Shown in pieces: positions 53,968 through 61,804 of a stretch of DNA of 64,000 nt; within the stretch, counting starts at the first letter, position 1; every line of letters begins with the position of its first letter. Both the position numbers and the translations under genes were made by a program. Origin of the DNA: an uncultured Lewinella sp. (lineage in GTDB: Bacteria; Bacteroidota; Bacteroidia; Chitinophagales; Saprospiraceae); the NCBI GenBank assembly GCA_937873655.1, contig CALMYQ010000125.1, forward strand, positions 1-64,000, given 5' to 3'. A model generated the notes under the pieces. The model ran no database searches, was not told the DNA's origin, and saw only the letters and a program-made list of their open reading frames with translations.

Positions 53968-55112
53968 GCTTGACCCTGGAAGCAGCGCAATTTGTTGAAC
54001 AACGGTTGACCAGCCGGTTGACCGAGGACCACAGATACCATAACTGGCCCCATACTATGGCTGTGCGGGAAGCCTGTGAGTTTCTCGGAGTGCAAACCGG
54101 GCTTTCACCGGATGACCTGGAAGTGCTGGACCTGGCAGCCTTATTCCATGATATCGGGTTTATTGAAACCTACAGAGGGCACGAAGCCGTCAGCCGGGAA
54201 ATAGCGGGCGATTTCCTGACCTCCAGGGACTATCCCGCCGACAAACTCCAAAAGGTGCTGGCCTGCATCGATTCCACCCAACCCAGCGCCAACCCGTCGA
54301 ATCAGCTGGAAGCGATCATCAAGGATGCCGACCTCAGCAATCTGGCCCGTACGGACTATCTGTCGTCGTTGAACAACCTCCGCATGGAGTGGGAACTGCT
54401 CTGCAATGAGTTTTATTCGGATCGGGAATGGTTCAAGCTGAATTACAAATTCCTCAAAGCCCACCAGTATTATACCGATGCCGCTAGATCAAGCTATGAC
54501 GAACAACTCAAAATGAACCAAAAGGTCTTAAAGAAAATGTCGAAAGGCGAGCAACAAAAAGAGTCGGGGGATGTCAGCCGCCTGGCCTCCAGCAAAAGTG
54601 CGCAGATGATGTTTAAGACATCCCTTCGCAACCACCTTGATCTGAGCAATCTGGCAGATAACAAGGCCAATATCATGCTGAGCATCAATGCCCTGATCAT
54701 CACCATCGCCATGCCGCTGGCCGTGTCTTATATCAAGGCCCAGCCTTATCTGCTTTATCCGGCTGTCTGCCTGCTGGCTACCTGCCTTTGTTCCATGATA
54801 TTCGCAACGCTGGCTACGCGGCCCATCCGCATGTCCGGTTATACCGAACTGGAGAACATCAAGGCCGGCCGGTCCAACCTCTTCTTTTTCGGCAATTTCT
54901 ACAAAATGAGCTACAACGAATACCAGACCGGCATGCAACACGTGCTGGAACAGGAGGAGAGGCTGGAGGATTCCGTCATGCGCGACCTTTACTTCCTGGG
55001 CAGGTCCCTGGGGATGAAGTACAGCCAGTTGCGGATCTGCTATAATGTTTTCATGTCCGGCGTGATCCTTTCTGTCCTTGTTTTCGGAATTGCTTATCTG
55101 CTGTATGATTAA
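53964..55112 (+). CDS. HD phosphohydrolase fused to a Pycsar-effector-like membrane domain (PycTM/DUF5706)
   Basis: This 382-residue protein has two parts. Residues about 3-185 form a COG4339-like HD domain: HNWPHT (H26, H30), LFHDIGF (H62-D63), a later GHE (H73) and DADL (D121), a complete metal-binding set. Residues about 208-382 match DUF5706/PycTM: LSNLADNKANIMLSINALII leading into TM1 (about 238-256), TM2 (about 263-283) and a last hydrophobic segment (about 360-380). In Pycsar defence, PycTM effectors damage the membrane when a PycC cyclase makes cCMP or cUMP. Here no cyclase is adjacent. The HD domain could degrade a nucleotide signal or sense it; HD-PycTM proteins also occur as stand-alone genes. 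It overlaps the aminotransferase stop (ATGA). Confidence 0.88.
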   Translation: MSLTLEAAQFVEQRLTSRLTEDHRYHNWPHTMAVREACEFLGVQTGLSPDDLEVLDLAALFHDIGFIETYRGHEAVSREIAGDFLTSRDYPADKLQKVLACIDSTQPSANPSNQLEAIIKDADLSNLARTDYLSSLNNLRMEWELLCNEFYSDREWFKLNYKFLKAHQYYTDAARSSYDEQLKMNQKVLKKMSKGEQQKESGDVSRLASSKSAQMMFKTSLRNHLDLSNLADNKANIMLSINALIITIAMPLAVSYIKAQPYLLYPAVCLLATCLCSMIFATLATRPIRMSGYTELENIKAGRSNLFFFGNFYKMSYNEYQTGMQHVLEQEERLEDSVMRDLYFLGRSLGMKYSQLRICYNVFMSGVILSVLVFGIAYLLYD

Positions 55113-55167
55113 TTTAAGGTCAGGGTAAAAAAATAATGGAAAAAGGAGTTTTATCAAAAGAAATAAT

Positions 55168-55175
55168 TACCTTTG
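55168..55175 (+). promoter_or_regulatory. Putative -7 box (TACCTTTG) of the rpsF-rpsR-rplI operon
   Basis: TACCTTTG matches TAnnTTTG exactly and lies 34 nt before the rpsF ATG. A TTTT tract near 55149-55152 is the nearest -33 candidate but not a full TTTG. Confidence 0.65.
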
Positions 55176-55209
55176 CGACCGTTTTTTTCAAAACCTATAT
55201 GTCTGATTT

Positions 55210-55716
55210 ATGAGCAATTACGAAATTACGTTCATCGTCGATCCAGTGCTGTCGGGCGATGAAATCAAAGGGACAGCTCAGACGTATGTCGATCTCCTTC
55301 AGAACGAAGGGTGTGTGATCGTTCATGTGGATGAGATGGGCTTGCGCCAATTGGCGTACCCTATCAACAAGCGCAGTTCGGGAATTTATTATTGTGTCGA
55401 GTTCCAAAGTGAAACAGGCGGCGTCATCGACCAGATGGAGCTGGCCTTCCGCCGCGACGAGCGGATCATGCGTTATCTGACGCTTAAGCTGGACAAGTAC
55501 GGCGTCAAGTATAACGATGACAAGCGGAAAGGTTTGATCGGCAAGAAGAAAAAGCAGGCCCAGCCGGCCTCTGTAACGCCGCGGACGGAAAAACCGAAGC
55601 CCGCACCCGTTGAAAGCGCTCCTCCTGTTCAGAAAGCCGCTCCGGTCGCAGCAGCCGCTCCGGTTGCAGCCGCCGCTCCGGTCGCTCCGGTTGTCGCCAA
55701 GGAGGAAGAAGAATAA
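55210..55716 (+). CDS. rpsF: 30S ribosomal protein S6
   Basis: This 168-residue protein starts with the S6 core (residues 1-100: MSNYEITFIVDPVLS, GLRQLAYPINKRSSGIYY, DERIMRYLTLKLDKYG). S6 binds S18 and 16S rRNA in the platform of the small subunit. The C-terminal 65 residues form a basic then Ala/Pro/Val-rich tail with imperfect repeats (APVAAAAPVAAAAPVAPVV) ending in EEEEE-type residues, which lengthens the protein well beyond the usual ~100-130 residues. It is the first gene of a conserved S6-S18-L9 operon. Confidence 0.95.
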   Translation: MSNYEITFIVDPVLSGDEIKGTAQTYVDLLQNEGCVIVHVDEMGLRQLAYPINKRSSGIYYCVEFQSETGGVIDQMELAFRRDERIMRYLTLKLDKYGVKYNDDKRKGLIGKKKKQAQPASVTPRTEKPKPAPVESAPPVQKAAPVAAAAPVAAAAPVAPVVAKEEEE

Positions 55717-55743
55717 GTTTTATTACACAAAAAGCAATTCACC

Positions 55744-56013
55744 ATGGCTACGTCCAGAGATGATATTAAATTCCTAAGCAATCCCAAAATCGGTCAGAAG
55801 CGCAAAAAATACTGCCGCTTCCGCAAGTTCGGTATCAAATATATCGACTACAAGGATGCCGATTTCCTCACGCAGTTTTTGAATGAACAAGGCAAAATTC
55901 TCCCCCGCAGGATCACGGGCAACTCCCTGAAGTACCAGCGCAAGGTCTCTACGGCCATCAAGCGGGCCCGCCACCTGGCTATTTTGCCTTATGTAACGGA
56001 CCAGCTGAAGTAA
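55744..56013 (+). CDS. rpsR: 30S ribosomal protein S18
   Basis: This 89-residue protein is S18, the S6 partner in the platform of the 30S subunit. It has the characteristic [35 protein letters not shown] and [14 protein letters not shown]. It starts 27 bp after rpsF in the same operon. Confidence 0.95.
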   Translation: MATSRDDIKFLSNPKIGQKRKKYCRFRKFGIKYIDYKDADFLTQFLNEQGKILPRRITGNSLKYQRKVSTAIKRARHLAILPYVTDQLK

Positions 56014-56051
56014 GCGGTTCCCAATTTTTAATTGCGTTAAATTGAATTGAC

Positions 56052-56498
56052 ATGGAAATTATTCTTTTGGAAGATATCGAAAAAGTCGGGGAAAAGCATT
56101 CCATCGTTAAAGTTCGCGATGGCTACGGCCGCAATTATTTGATCCCCAAAGGCATGGCAATTGTTGCCAACAAAAGCAACCGCAATCAACTCGACAGCAT
56201 GAAGCGCCGGGAAGCTGCGGTTGAAGCCAAGTTCATCGCCGAATACCAGGCTATTGCCGATCTGTTGAAAGGCAAAATGCTCAAAGTGGGCGCCAAAGCC
56301 GGCACCAGCGGCAAAATCTTCGGCAGCGTTACCAATGTACAGATTGCCAACGCCCTGAAAGAACAATTCAGCGTTGAAATTGACCGCCGGAAAATTATTA
56401 TGGATGACGATATCAAGGAACTCGGCAACTACAAAGTGGTCCTTGATCTCCACAAATCCCTCAAACCGGAAGTGGATATCGAAGTGTTCGCCGAGTAA
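56052..56498 (+). CDS. rplI: 50S ribosomal protein L9
   Basis: This 148-residue protein is L9. The N-terminal domain has MEIILLEDIEKVGEKHSIV and VRDGYGRNYLIPKGMA, which bind 23S rRNA. A central helix follows (RNQLDSMKRREAAVEAKF), and then the C-terminal domain (GTSGKIFGSVTNVQIANAL, then KPEVDIEVFAE). The length is standard. It ends the S6-S18-L9 operon. Confidence 0.95.
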   Translation: MEIILLEDIEKVGEKHSIVKVRDGYGRNYLIPKGMAIVANKSNRNQLDSMKRREAAVEAKFIAEYQAIADLLKGKMLKVGAKAGTSGKIFGSVTNVQIANALKEQFSVEIDRRKIIMDDDIKELGNYKVVLDLHKSLKPEVDIEVFAE

Positions 56499-56637
56499 TC
56501 CGCGAATATAAACCGACCTTCTGCAGATCTCGCATCGTGTACGGAAATGCCTGTTTCCTTGACCGGCGAGATTTGCAGAAATCCCAAGTCCTGCCCGCTG
56601 ATCGGAATATTTTACCTCATCGCCCGATCTTTCTGAC

Positions 56638-57123
56638 TCAATCCTTCCATTCCAGTTTGATCCTGAGCAAAACGCCGTCCTTTTCCCAGGTCAACGTATT
56701 TTGACCGGCGTCGATGGCTGGGGACAAAACAATGCTTCCGATCAGATCGTTTTCTGTTATGCTGTCGTAATCATACAGGCAGATGGCGTAGGTCTGCGTC
56801 AGGTCATTGATTACAAAGCCCGGGGAAAACTCCGCCGTTCCATGTAATTTCAGGTTCTCGATCCTTCTGGAAGGATTGCTGTACATGATTTTTTTGGCGG
56901 TCACATTTTTAATAACCAAGTAGACGTCCGGGAGATAACCTCCCCAGTAGTTGTCCCACCGTCGCCCATCGGTTTTGAGCTCGGGAAATTTGAGAAGCTG
57001 GATATTGCTGATAATCACTCTTTTGTTGCCCGATTCCGTGCTTTGTCCCGCAGTGGAGAACGAAAGCAAAATACAGGCTGTTGCGGCGAAGATCAACGGA
57101 CCAAGGGTGTTAGCAAGTCGCAT
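56638..57123 (-). CDS. Small exported protein with a C2-like domain, function unknown
   Basis: This 161-residue protein starts at the ATG giving a signal peptide (MRLANTLGPLIFAATACILL, cut near AGQ). The mature part has strand-rich segments and an acidic loop, AICLYDYDSITENDLIGSI, that looks like the calcium-binding loop of a C2-type beta-sandwich, preceded by LPDVYLVIKN. I do not recognise a named family and no enzymatic motif is visible. It lies between rplI and the DUF3089 gene on the opposite strand; the divergent DUF3089 gene starts 142 bp upstream. Confidence 0.65.
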   Translation of the reverse strand: MRLANTLGPLIFAATACILLSFSTAGQSTESGNKRVIISNIQLLKFPELKTDGRRWDNYWGGYLPDVYLVIKNVTAKKIMYSNPSRRIENLKLHGTAEFSPGFVINDLTQTYAICLYDYDSITENDLIGSIVLSPAIDAGQNTLTWEKDGVLLRIKLEWKD

Positions 57124-57265
57124 AAGTATGATAGTTAGTGATAAAGGTCCTGCGATAGAATAAAATGAAATCCCGCGTGAAAAAATTGCGCAGCGTCTTT
57201 GAAATTCGCTGCACTTGAGCGCCAGACGCCTGAAACACAACATTTTTACATCCAAAATAATTTCC

Positions 57266-58306
57266 ATGATCACCAGAATTGGCCTTTTATTCCTGCTGGC
57301 CGGAGTCGCCATGTCGTGCGCCGTAAGACCCAAAGACGATTACAGAAGCCAAAACCAACCCGAAGCGCCGGATTACAGCAGCCTTGCCGCATGGGCTTCC
57401 CATCCGGACCTTGATGATCCTGCCGACCGGATCCCGGACCCCGAATTGCCCGACCGGCAAATGACCTCCGGGGTGGATGTCTTTTTTATCCATCCGACAA
57501 CCTATACCGGCGATCGCGGTCAAAACCTTTGGAATGCCCCCGTTGACGATGAAAAACTGAACCGGAAAACGGATAAATCGACCATCCTCTATCAGGCCAG
57601 CCTGTTCAACGGCGCCGGCAGGATATTCGCCCCCAGGTACCGCCAGGCCCACCTCAATGCCTATTTCACCCAGGATAGGCAATCCGCACACAACGCTTTC
57701 GATCTGGCTTATTCCGATGTGAAATCCGCTTTTGAATTCTACCTGGCGCACTTCAACAACGGCAGGCCGTTTATCATCGCATCCCACAGCCAGGGCACAA
57801 CCCACGGCATCCGCCTGGTCAGGGAACTGATCGACGGAAAGCCGCTGCAGCAACAGCTGGTCGCCGCGTATCTGGTCGGTATGCCGGTTGAAAAAAATGC
57901 GTTCGAACAAATCCCGCCTTGCGGGAAGCCCGACCAGACCGGGTGTTTTGTGAGCTGGCGGACCTATAAAAAGGGGTATACCCCGCCCGAATACATACCG
58001 ATGGACGACCAATTGGCGGTTGTCAACCCATTGACATGGGATACTACCGCCGTCGAAGCGCCCAAGGCATTGAACCGAGGCGCAGTGGTCGGGAAGTTCT
58101 CCAGGGTCATCCCGGAGGTGACCGACGCACAAATCCACGAGGGAATCCTCTGGGCTTCAAAACCGAAGTTTCCGGGGAGCTTCCTGATTACCAGAAAAAA
58201 CTACCATATCGGCGATTACAACCTCTATTACCTGAATGTAAGGGAAAACGCTGCGGAAAGGGTAGCGGCCTTTATGAAGAACAAGGCAACGGCCGGCGGG
58301 AAATAA
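57266..58306 (+). CDS. DUF3089-family lipoprotein (alpha/beta-hydrolase-like)
   Basis: This 346-residue protein has a lipoprotein signal (LAGVAMSC, lipid on C18) and a DUF3089 region. DUF3089 is an alpha/beta-hydrolase-related domain: DVFFIHPTTY is a strand-loop near the oxyanion region, and IIASHSQGTTHGIRL contains the nucleophile elbow with S175 in SHSQG, close to GxSxG. Activity on an ester or lipid substrate at the envelope is plausible but unproven. A hairpin just after the stop is a likely terminator. The start at 57266 is chosen because it opens the signal peptide. Confidence 0.87.
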   Translation: MITRIGLLFLLAGVAMSCAVRPKDDYRSQNQPEAPDYSSLAAWASHPDLDDPADRIPDPELPDRQMTSGVDVFFIHPTTYTGDRGQNLWNAPVDDEKLNRKTDKSTILYQASLFNGAGRIFAPRYRQAHLNAYFTQDRQSAHNAFDLAYSDVKSAFEFYLAHFNNGRPFIIASHSQGTTHGIRLVRELIDGKPLQQQLVAAYLVGMPVEKNAFEQIPPCGKPDQTGCFVSWRTYKKGYTPPEYIPMDDQLAVVNPLTWDTTAVEAPKALNRGAVVGKFSRVIPEVTDAQIHEGILWASKPKFPGSFLITRKNYHIGDYNLYYLNVRENAAERVAAFMKNKATAGGK

Positions 58307-58308
58307 AA

Positions 58309-58330
58309 AGGCGGCGATAAATCGCCGCCT
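58309..58330 (+). terminator. Hairpin after the DUF3089 gene
   Basis: AGGCGGCGAT (58309-58318) and ATCGCCGCCT (58321-58330) form a strong GC-rich stem starting 3 bp after the stop codon. The tail (GCACTTTAAG) has only a weak T-run, so termination efficiency is uncertain. Confidence 0.6.
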
Positions 58331-58481
58331 GCACTTTAAGTTTCATACACTGTTAAATCCAGCCTATAAGTTAGAAACGACTTGAAAGGTAAAATCAACA
58401 AACAGCAAAAAGGTTTATTGATCTTCAAACAAGGAAAAATATTTTGATTTTTTGAAATTTTATTTGTTAAAGATAAGCCGA

Positions 58482-58502
58482 ATACTTGTTGCACACAAGT
58501 AT
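58482..58502. promoter_or_regulatory. Inverted repeat upstream of the LacI-type gene
   Basis: ATACTTGT and ACAAGTAT are exact complements separated by 5 nt (TGCAC). The element lies about 30 nt upstream of the tandem operators and could be a second regulator-binding site or part of the promoter region; the flanks are AT-rich. Confidence 0.5.
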
Positions 58503-58532
58503 ATTTTGTTTTCGTGGGGAATAAGAATTCCC

Positions 58533-58556
58533 GCAAACGGATGCGCAAACGGTTGC
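58533..58556. promoter_or_regulatory. Two adjoining LacI-family operators (GCAAACGGATGC, GCAAACGGTTGC)
   Basis: Two 12-bp near-palindromes of the LacI/PurR type (core GCAAnCGnTTGC) abut each other at 58533-58544 and 58545-58556, 43 bp before the start of the LacI-type regulator. The centre is CG, as in known LacI-family operators. Autoregulation is the simplest reading. Confidence 0.75.
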
Positions 58557-58599
58557 GGTGGAAAAAAAGTTGTACATTGGGCCCAGGAATGCAGGAAAG

Positions 58600-59598
58600 A
58601 TGAAAAAAATAACGATCAAGGATCTGGCTAAGTTGCTGGCGGTCAATCCGTCTACCGTTTCCAGGGCGCTGAAGGATCATCCTGATATCAGCCTCGAGAT
58701 GCGGGCAAGGGTAAAGGAGGTCGCCGCTGAATTGGGCTATTCCCCCAACTGGCAGGCCATTTCTTTCCGCAAGCGGCGCAGCAGGCTCATCGGTCTGATC
58801 ATTCCGGACATGAACATGTACTTTTTCCCGCCGGTGATCAAGGCCATCGAGCGGCGGGTTCGACAGGAAGGCTACAACCTGATCGTGCTCCATTCCAATA
58901 ACCAGTTGCAGGGCGAAAAGGATAATGTCGACATATGCCGGCACCTTGGGGTGGAAGGTCTCCTGGTTTCCCTCTCTACGGAATCGGAAAACCTGGACCA
59001 CCTGCGGCGGTTCCGCGACCAGGAAGAGGCGCCCGTTGTCCTGTTTGACCGGGTCAAGGGAAATGCCGGCTTCCCAACGGTTGTCATCCAGGATGAAATT
59101 GCAACGCGATCGGCGATCAAACACCTCGCCGAACGCGGAAGGAAGTCGATCCTCGGCCTGTTCGGCGACCCGCACCTCTCCATCTCCAAGGCCAGGTTGG
59201 CCGGATACCGTCAGGCGTTGGCCGAGTTCGGCATACCTGCCCGGGAAGACCTGATCTGCCACGCATACAGCGAACTGGAGGCCCAGGCCGCCGTCCGGAA
59301 GTCCTTGCTGATCACCCCACGTCCGGATGCTATTTTTGCCATGAGCGACGAGCTGCTGGTCGGGGTGATGCAGGGCCTTTCCGAAAGCCGGATCAATATC
59401 CCGGATGAAATCGCCGTAATTGCCATCAGCGACGGTATGGCGCCCACCTTCTGGAACCCTTCCATCTCCTTTGTAGAACATTCCGGGACTGCGGTCGGCG
59501 CCACGTCAGCCTCATTCTTGTTTGATCTTATCGAAGGCAGGACTGCTGAACAATCGAGAATCGTACCGACCTACCTGATGGCCAAGGCCTCTACCTGA
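58600..59598 (+). CDS. LacI-family transcriptional regulator
   Basis: This 332-residue regulator has an N-terminal helix-turn-helix (residues 1-50: MKKITIKDLAKLLAVNPSTV, then SRALKDHPDIS and the hinge SFRKRRSRLIGLIIPD). A periplasmic-binding-protein-like sensor domain follows (about 62-330: ARLAGYRQALAEFGIP, PDAIFAMSDELLVGVMQGL, ISDGMAP). The start at 58600 gives the conserved N-terminus; the reading frame continues 14 codons further upstream. The ligand is likely a sugar or nucleoside but is unknown, and no sugar-utilisation operon lies next to it. Tandem operators directly upstream suggest autoregulation. Confidence 0.93.
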   Translation: MKKITIKDLAKLLAVNPSTVSRALKDHPDISLEMRARVKEVAAELGYSPNWQAISFRKRRSRLIGLIIPDMNMYFFPPVIKAIERRVRQEGYNLIVLHSNNQLQGEKDNVDICRHLGVEGLLVSLSTESENLDHLRRFRDQEEAPVVLFDRVKGNAGFPTVVIQDEIATRSAIKHLAERGRKSILGLFGDPHLSISKARLAGYRQALAEFGIPAREDLICHAYSELEAQAAVRKSLLITPRPDAIFAMSDELLVGVMQGLSESRINIPDEIAVIAISDGMAPTFWNPSISFVEHSGTAVGATSASFLFDLIEGRTAEQSRIVPTYLMAKAST

Positions 59599-59610
59599 TG
59601 GCATCTCTGA

Positions 59611-61704
59611 TCAGAAACGGTATTTCACCTGGGCGCTGTATTGGGTTCTGGACGGACCGCTGATCTCCTCCAGCCCGCTGCCGAAGGTGCTTTGGTTGGT
59701 ATAGTAGGTCTGCGCGATCCGGCCTTCAACCGTCATGTTCCGGATGCCTTTGAAGCGGACGTTGAGGTAATACCGCACGCCTTCGTTGTAATAAGCCGGT
59801 ATGGAAAACTGATACAGCAGATTGTTCTCGAAAGAATAGAAGCGGGCCTGGTAGCCGTCGGTATCCATCAGCGCGAAACGGGCCGTGAAGGAAACCGGGA
59901 ATTGTATGGGGTGGAACAGGATATCCTGATAAATGACAAATCCGGACTGGCGATTATTGATTTCGTTATCCGAAAAGCCGAAATCCGCCCTGCTGCGCAG
60001 CTCCAGCGCCTTGCTCAGTTGGTAGCCGAAGTGAAACCGGGTCTGGAAAACCCGCGAAGGCACGGGCCAATTCGTTTTTGTTTCGAAAAGAGGGACGTTT
60101 TTTTCCTTGGTTTCATCCCGGAATTCGACATAGGCCTCGTATTTCCGTTTTTTGAAGTGGGTCACCCTGAGGCGGTATTCATGCCCCCGGCTGGGCGCAT
60201 CGGCGTCGAACCGGAGCCAGGGATGCTGCCAGACATCGTAATAACCGCTCAGGATCCAGTTTCGCACGGGCCGCAACACCAGCCCAAGGTAGAGGCCTTC
60301 TTCATTCCTCGCACCGCTGGTCTCGCCGAACGGGTCGCCGTTGAGGGCAATAAAATTCCGCGGATAATTCCGGTAAACCACCGCTACATCGATATCGCGG
60401 TGCAGGCCGGCCAATAATCCGTTGACCGTGGCCAGGGCCCCGTTTTCAGACCAGGCGGTTTCGCCGAAAAAATTGAAATTCCGGTACAGCCAGCTGTAAT
60501 CCGCACTCAGGTTGATGGATTGATCCCCCGAGAAATAATAGTAGTTGTAGGGTTCGAGCCTGCGGTTCAATGATTTGTCCAGCTTGTGGTAAACGCCGTT
60601 CAATCCGACATTCCATCTGGGCGTTATGTACTTCAGGCTGCCGCCGGTTGAGAGTTGCATGGTGGCGTTGCGGTCGGCTATTTCTGAGGGTGTCCGGTGG
60701 TACCCGTCAATATCAAGGGAGGAAATGCTCAGGATTTCGCGGTCCAGGTCGGAGGTGTCTGACAGCAGGTTGCCGTCGCGACCCCGGTACGAACCGAAAG
60801 CGGTGAGTTCCAGGTTAGGGGTCAGGGCAATGGTAGCTGCTGCCCCGCGCATGAAATTGACCTCGTTGACGGAGGTATAAGCCCGCACATTGCGGCCGCC
60901 CCGCTTGACGGTGGTGGCCAGTACGCTTTTGCCCGCATTGAACCCCGAGGCCATGATCAGCCCTTGCCCGAAGTTGACGGTATAATCACCCAGCGCTACC
61001 GCCTTGACGGTCCGGTTATAGTCGCGCAGGTAAAAATGGGCGGAGTAGAAATCGAACCCGTTCGGGTTTGAACCGGTGAAAAACTCCTCGCCGCGGTCTT
61101 TCTCGGCCGTGAACCCGTAGGAAAGCCGGTTGCTGTTGCTGTGTTTGAACCGGAGATACAACTGGTTGGGGTCGCCCAGGTAGCGGCTTGCGGTTGAGCC
61201 GGAGGAAGGGGGCTCGAAGCCCTTCTGGGATTCCCGTACCCTCGACCATCGCATATATAGTTCGTTGCTGCCCTGGGTGAGCATGTCTTTCAAATTGATC
61301 TGGTAATCGTCCGTGCCGCCCTTGACCGTGACAAACGGCAGGATGGCCTGGATGGTGGCCGGATCAAAACCCGGAATGGCCTGCAATTCATAAATGGAGA
61401 TCAACTCGCCGGTTGTCAGCCGGTAACGCAGCAGATTGAGGATCTGAATATCGGAGAGCAAGCGGAGATCGCGCAGTGATTTTTCGTCCGCTCCGTTGAG
61501 GTTTAAAGGATTTTTCTTATATTGGTCCAATTCTTCCAAGATCGTGTTGAAATCAAAATCTCCTTCACTCTCCGAATTCTGAAGGAAATCTTCCGCTAAT
61601 TGTACCGGGCCTATGGGTGAAGGGTCCGTCAAGGTATCGGATTGGCCGGGCAGGCAATTCAACAACGACAACTGCAAAAGGAAGAAGAAGTATATGGTTC
61701 TCAT
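59611..61704 (-). CDS. Helix-hairpin-helix outer-membrane beta-barrel-like protein
   Basis: This 697-residue protein starts at the ATG giving a signal peptide (MRTIYFFFLLQLSLLNCLPG). Residues about 40-130 contain paired helix-hairpin-helix motifs of ComEA type: LNLNGADEKSLRDLRLLSD and LISIYELQAIPGFDPATIQ. The remainder (about 150-697) is a long series of amphipathic strands with aromatic ends (ELYMRWSRV, YSAHFYLRDYN, YSAQVKYRF at the C-terminus), consistent with an outer-membrane barrel. The combination is a recognised Bacteroidota family without a proven function; a DNA-uptake or barrel-assembly link has only been guessed from the HHH part. It converges with the LacI gene (12 bp between stops). 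Confidence 0.82.
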   Translation of the reverse strand: MRTIYFFFLLQLSLLNCLPGQSDTLTDPSPIGPVQLAEDFLQNSESEGDFDFNTILEELDQYKKNPLNLNGADEKSLRDLRLLSDIQILNLLRYRLTTGELISIYELQAIPGFDPATIQAILPFVTVKGGTDDYQINLKDMLTQGSNELYMRWSRVRESQKGFEPPSSGSTASRYLGDPNQLYLRFKHSNSNRLSYGFTAEKDRGEEFFTGSNPNGFDFYSAHFYLRDYNRTVKAVALGDYTVNFGQGLIMASGFNAGKSVLATTVKRGGRNVRAYTSVNEVNFMRGAAATIALTPNLELTAFGSYRGRDGNLLSDTSDLDREILSISSLDIDGYHRTPSEIADRNATMQLSTGGSLKYITPRWNVGLNGVYHKLDKSLNRRLEPYNYYYFSGDQSINLSADYSWLYRNFNFFGETAWSENGALATVNGLLAGLHRDIDVAVVYRNYPRNFIALNGDPFGETSGARNEEGLYLGLVLRPVRNWILSGYYDVWQHPWLRFDADAPSRGHEYRLRVTHFKKRKYEAYVEFRDETKEKNVPLFETKTNWPVPSRVFQTRFHFGYQLSKALELRSRADFGFSDNEINNRQSGFVIYQDILFHPIQFPVSFTARFALMDTDGYQARFYSFENNLLYQFSIPAYYNEGVRYYLNVRFKGIRNMTVEGRIAQTYYTNQSTFGSGLEEISGPSRTQYSAQVKYRF

Positions 61705-61804
61705 ACAGCCCGGTTTTGAGTGGGAGTCGTGAAGGTAAAATATTTTCCGCCTTCGTGCAAAGACCGTTTTTGAAAAATCATTCTGCAACAATAATGCTAA
61801 AAAC

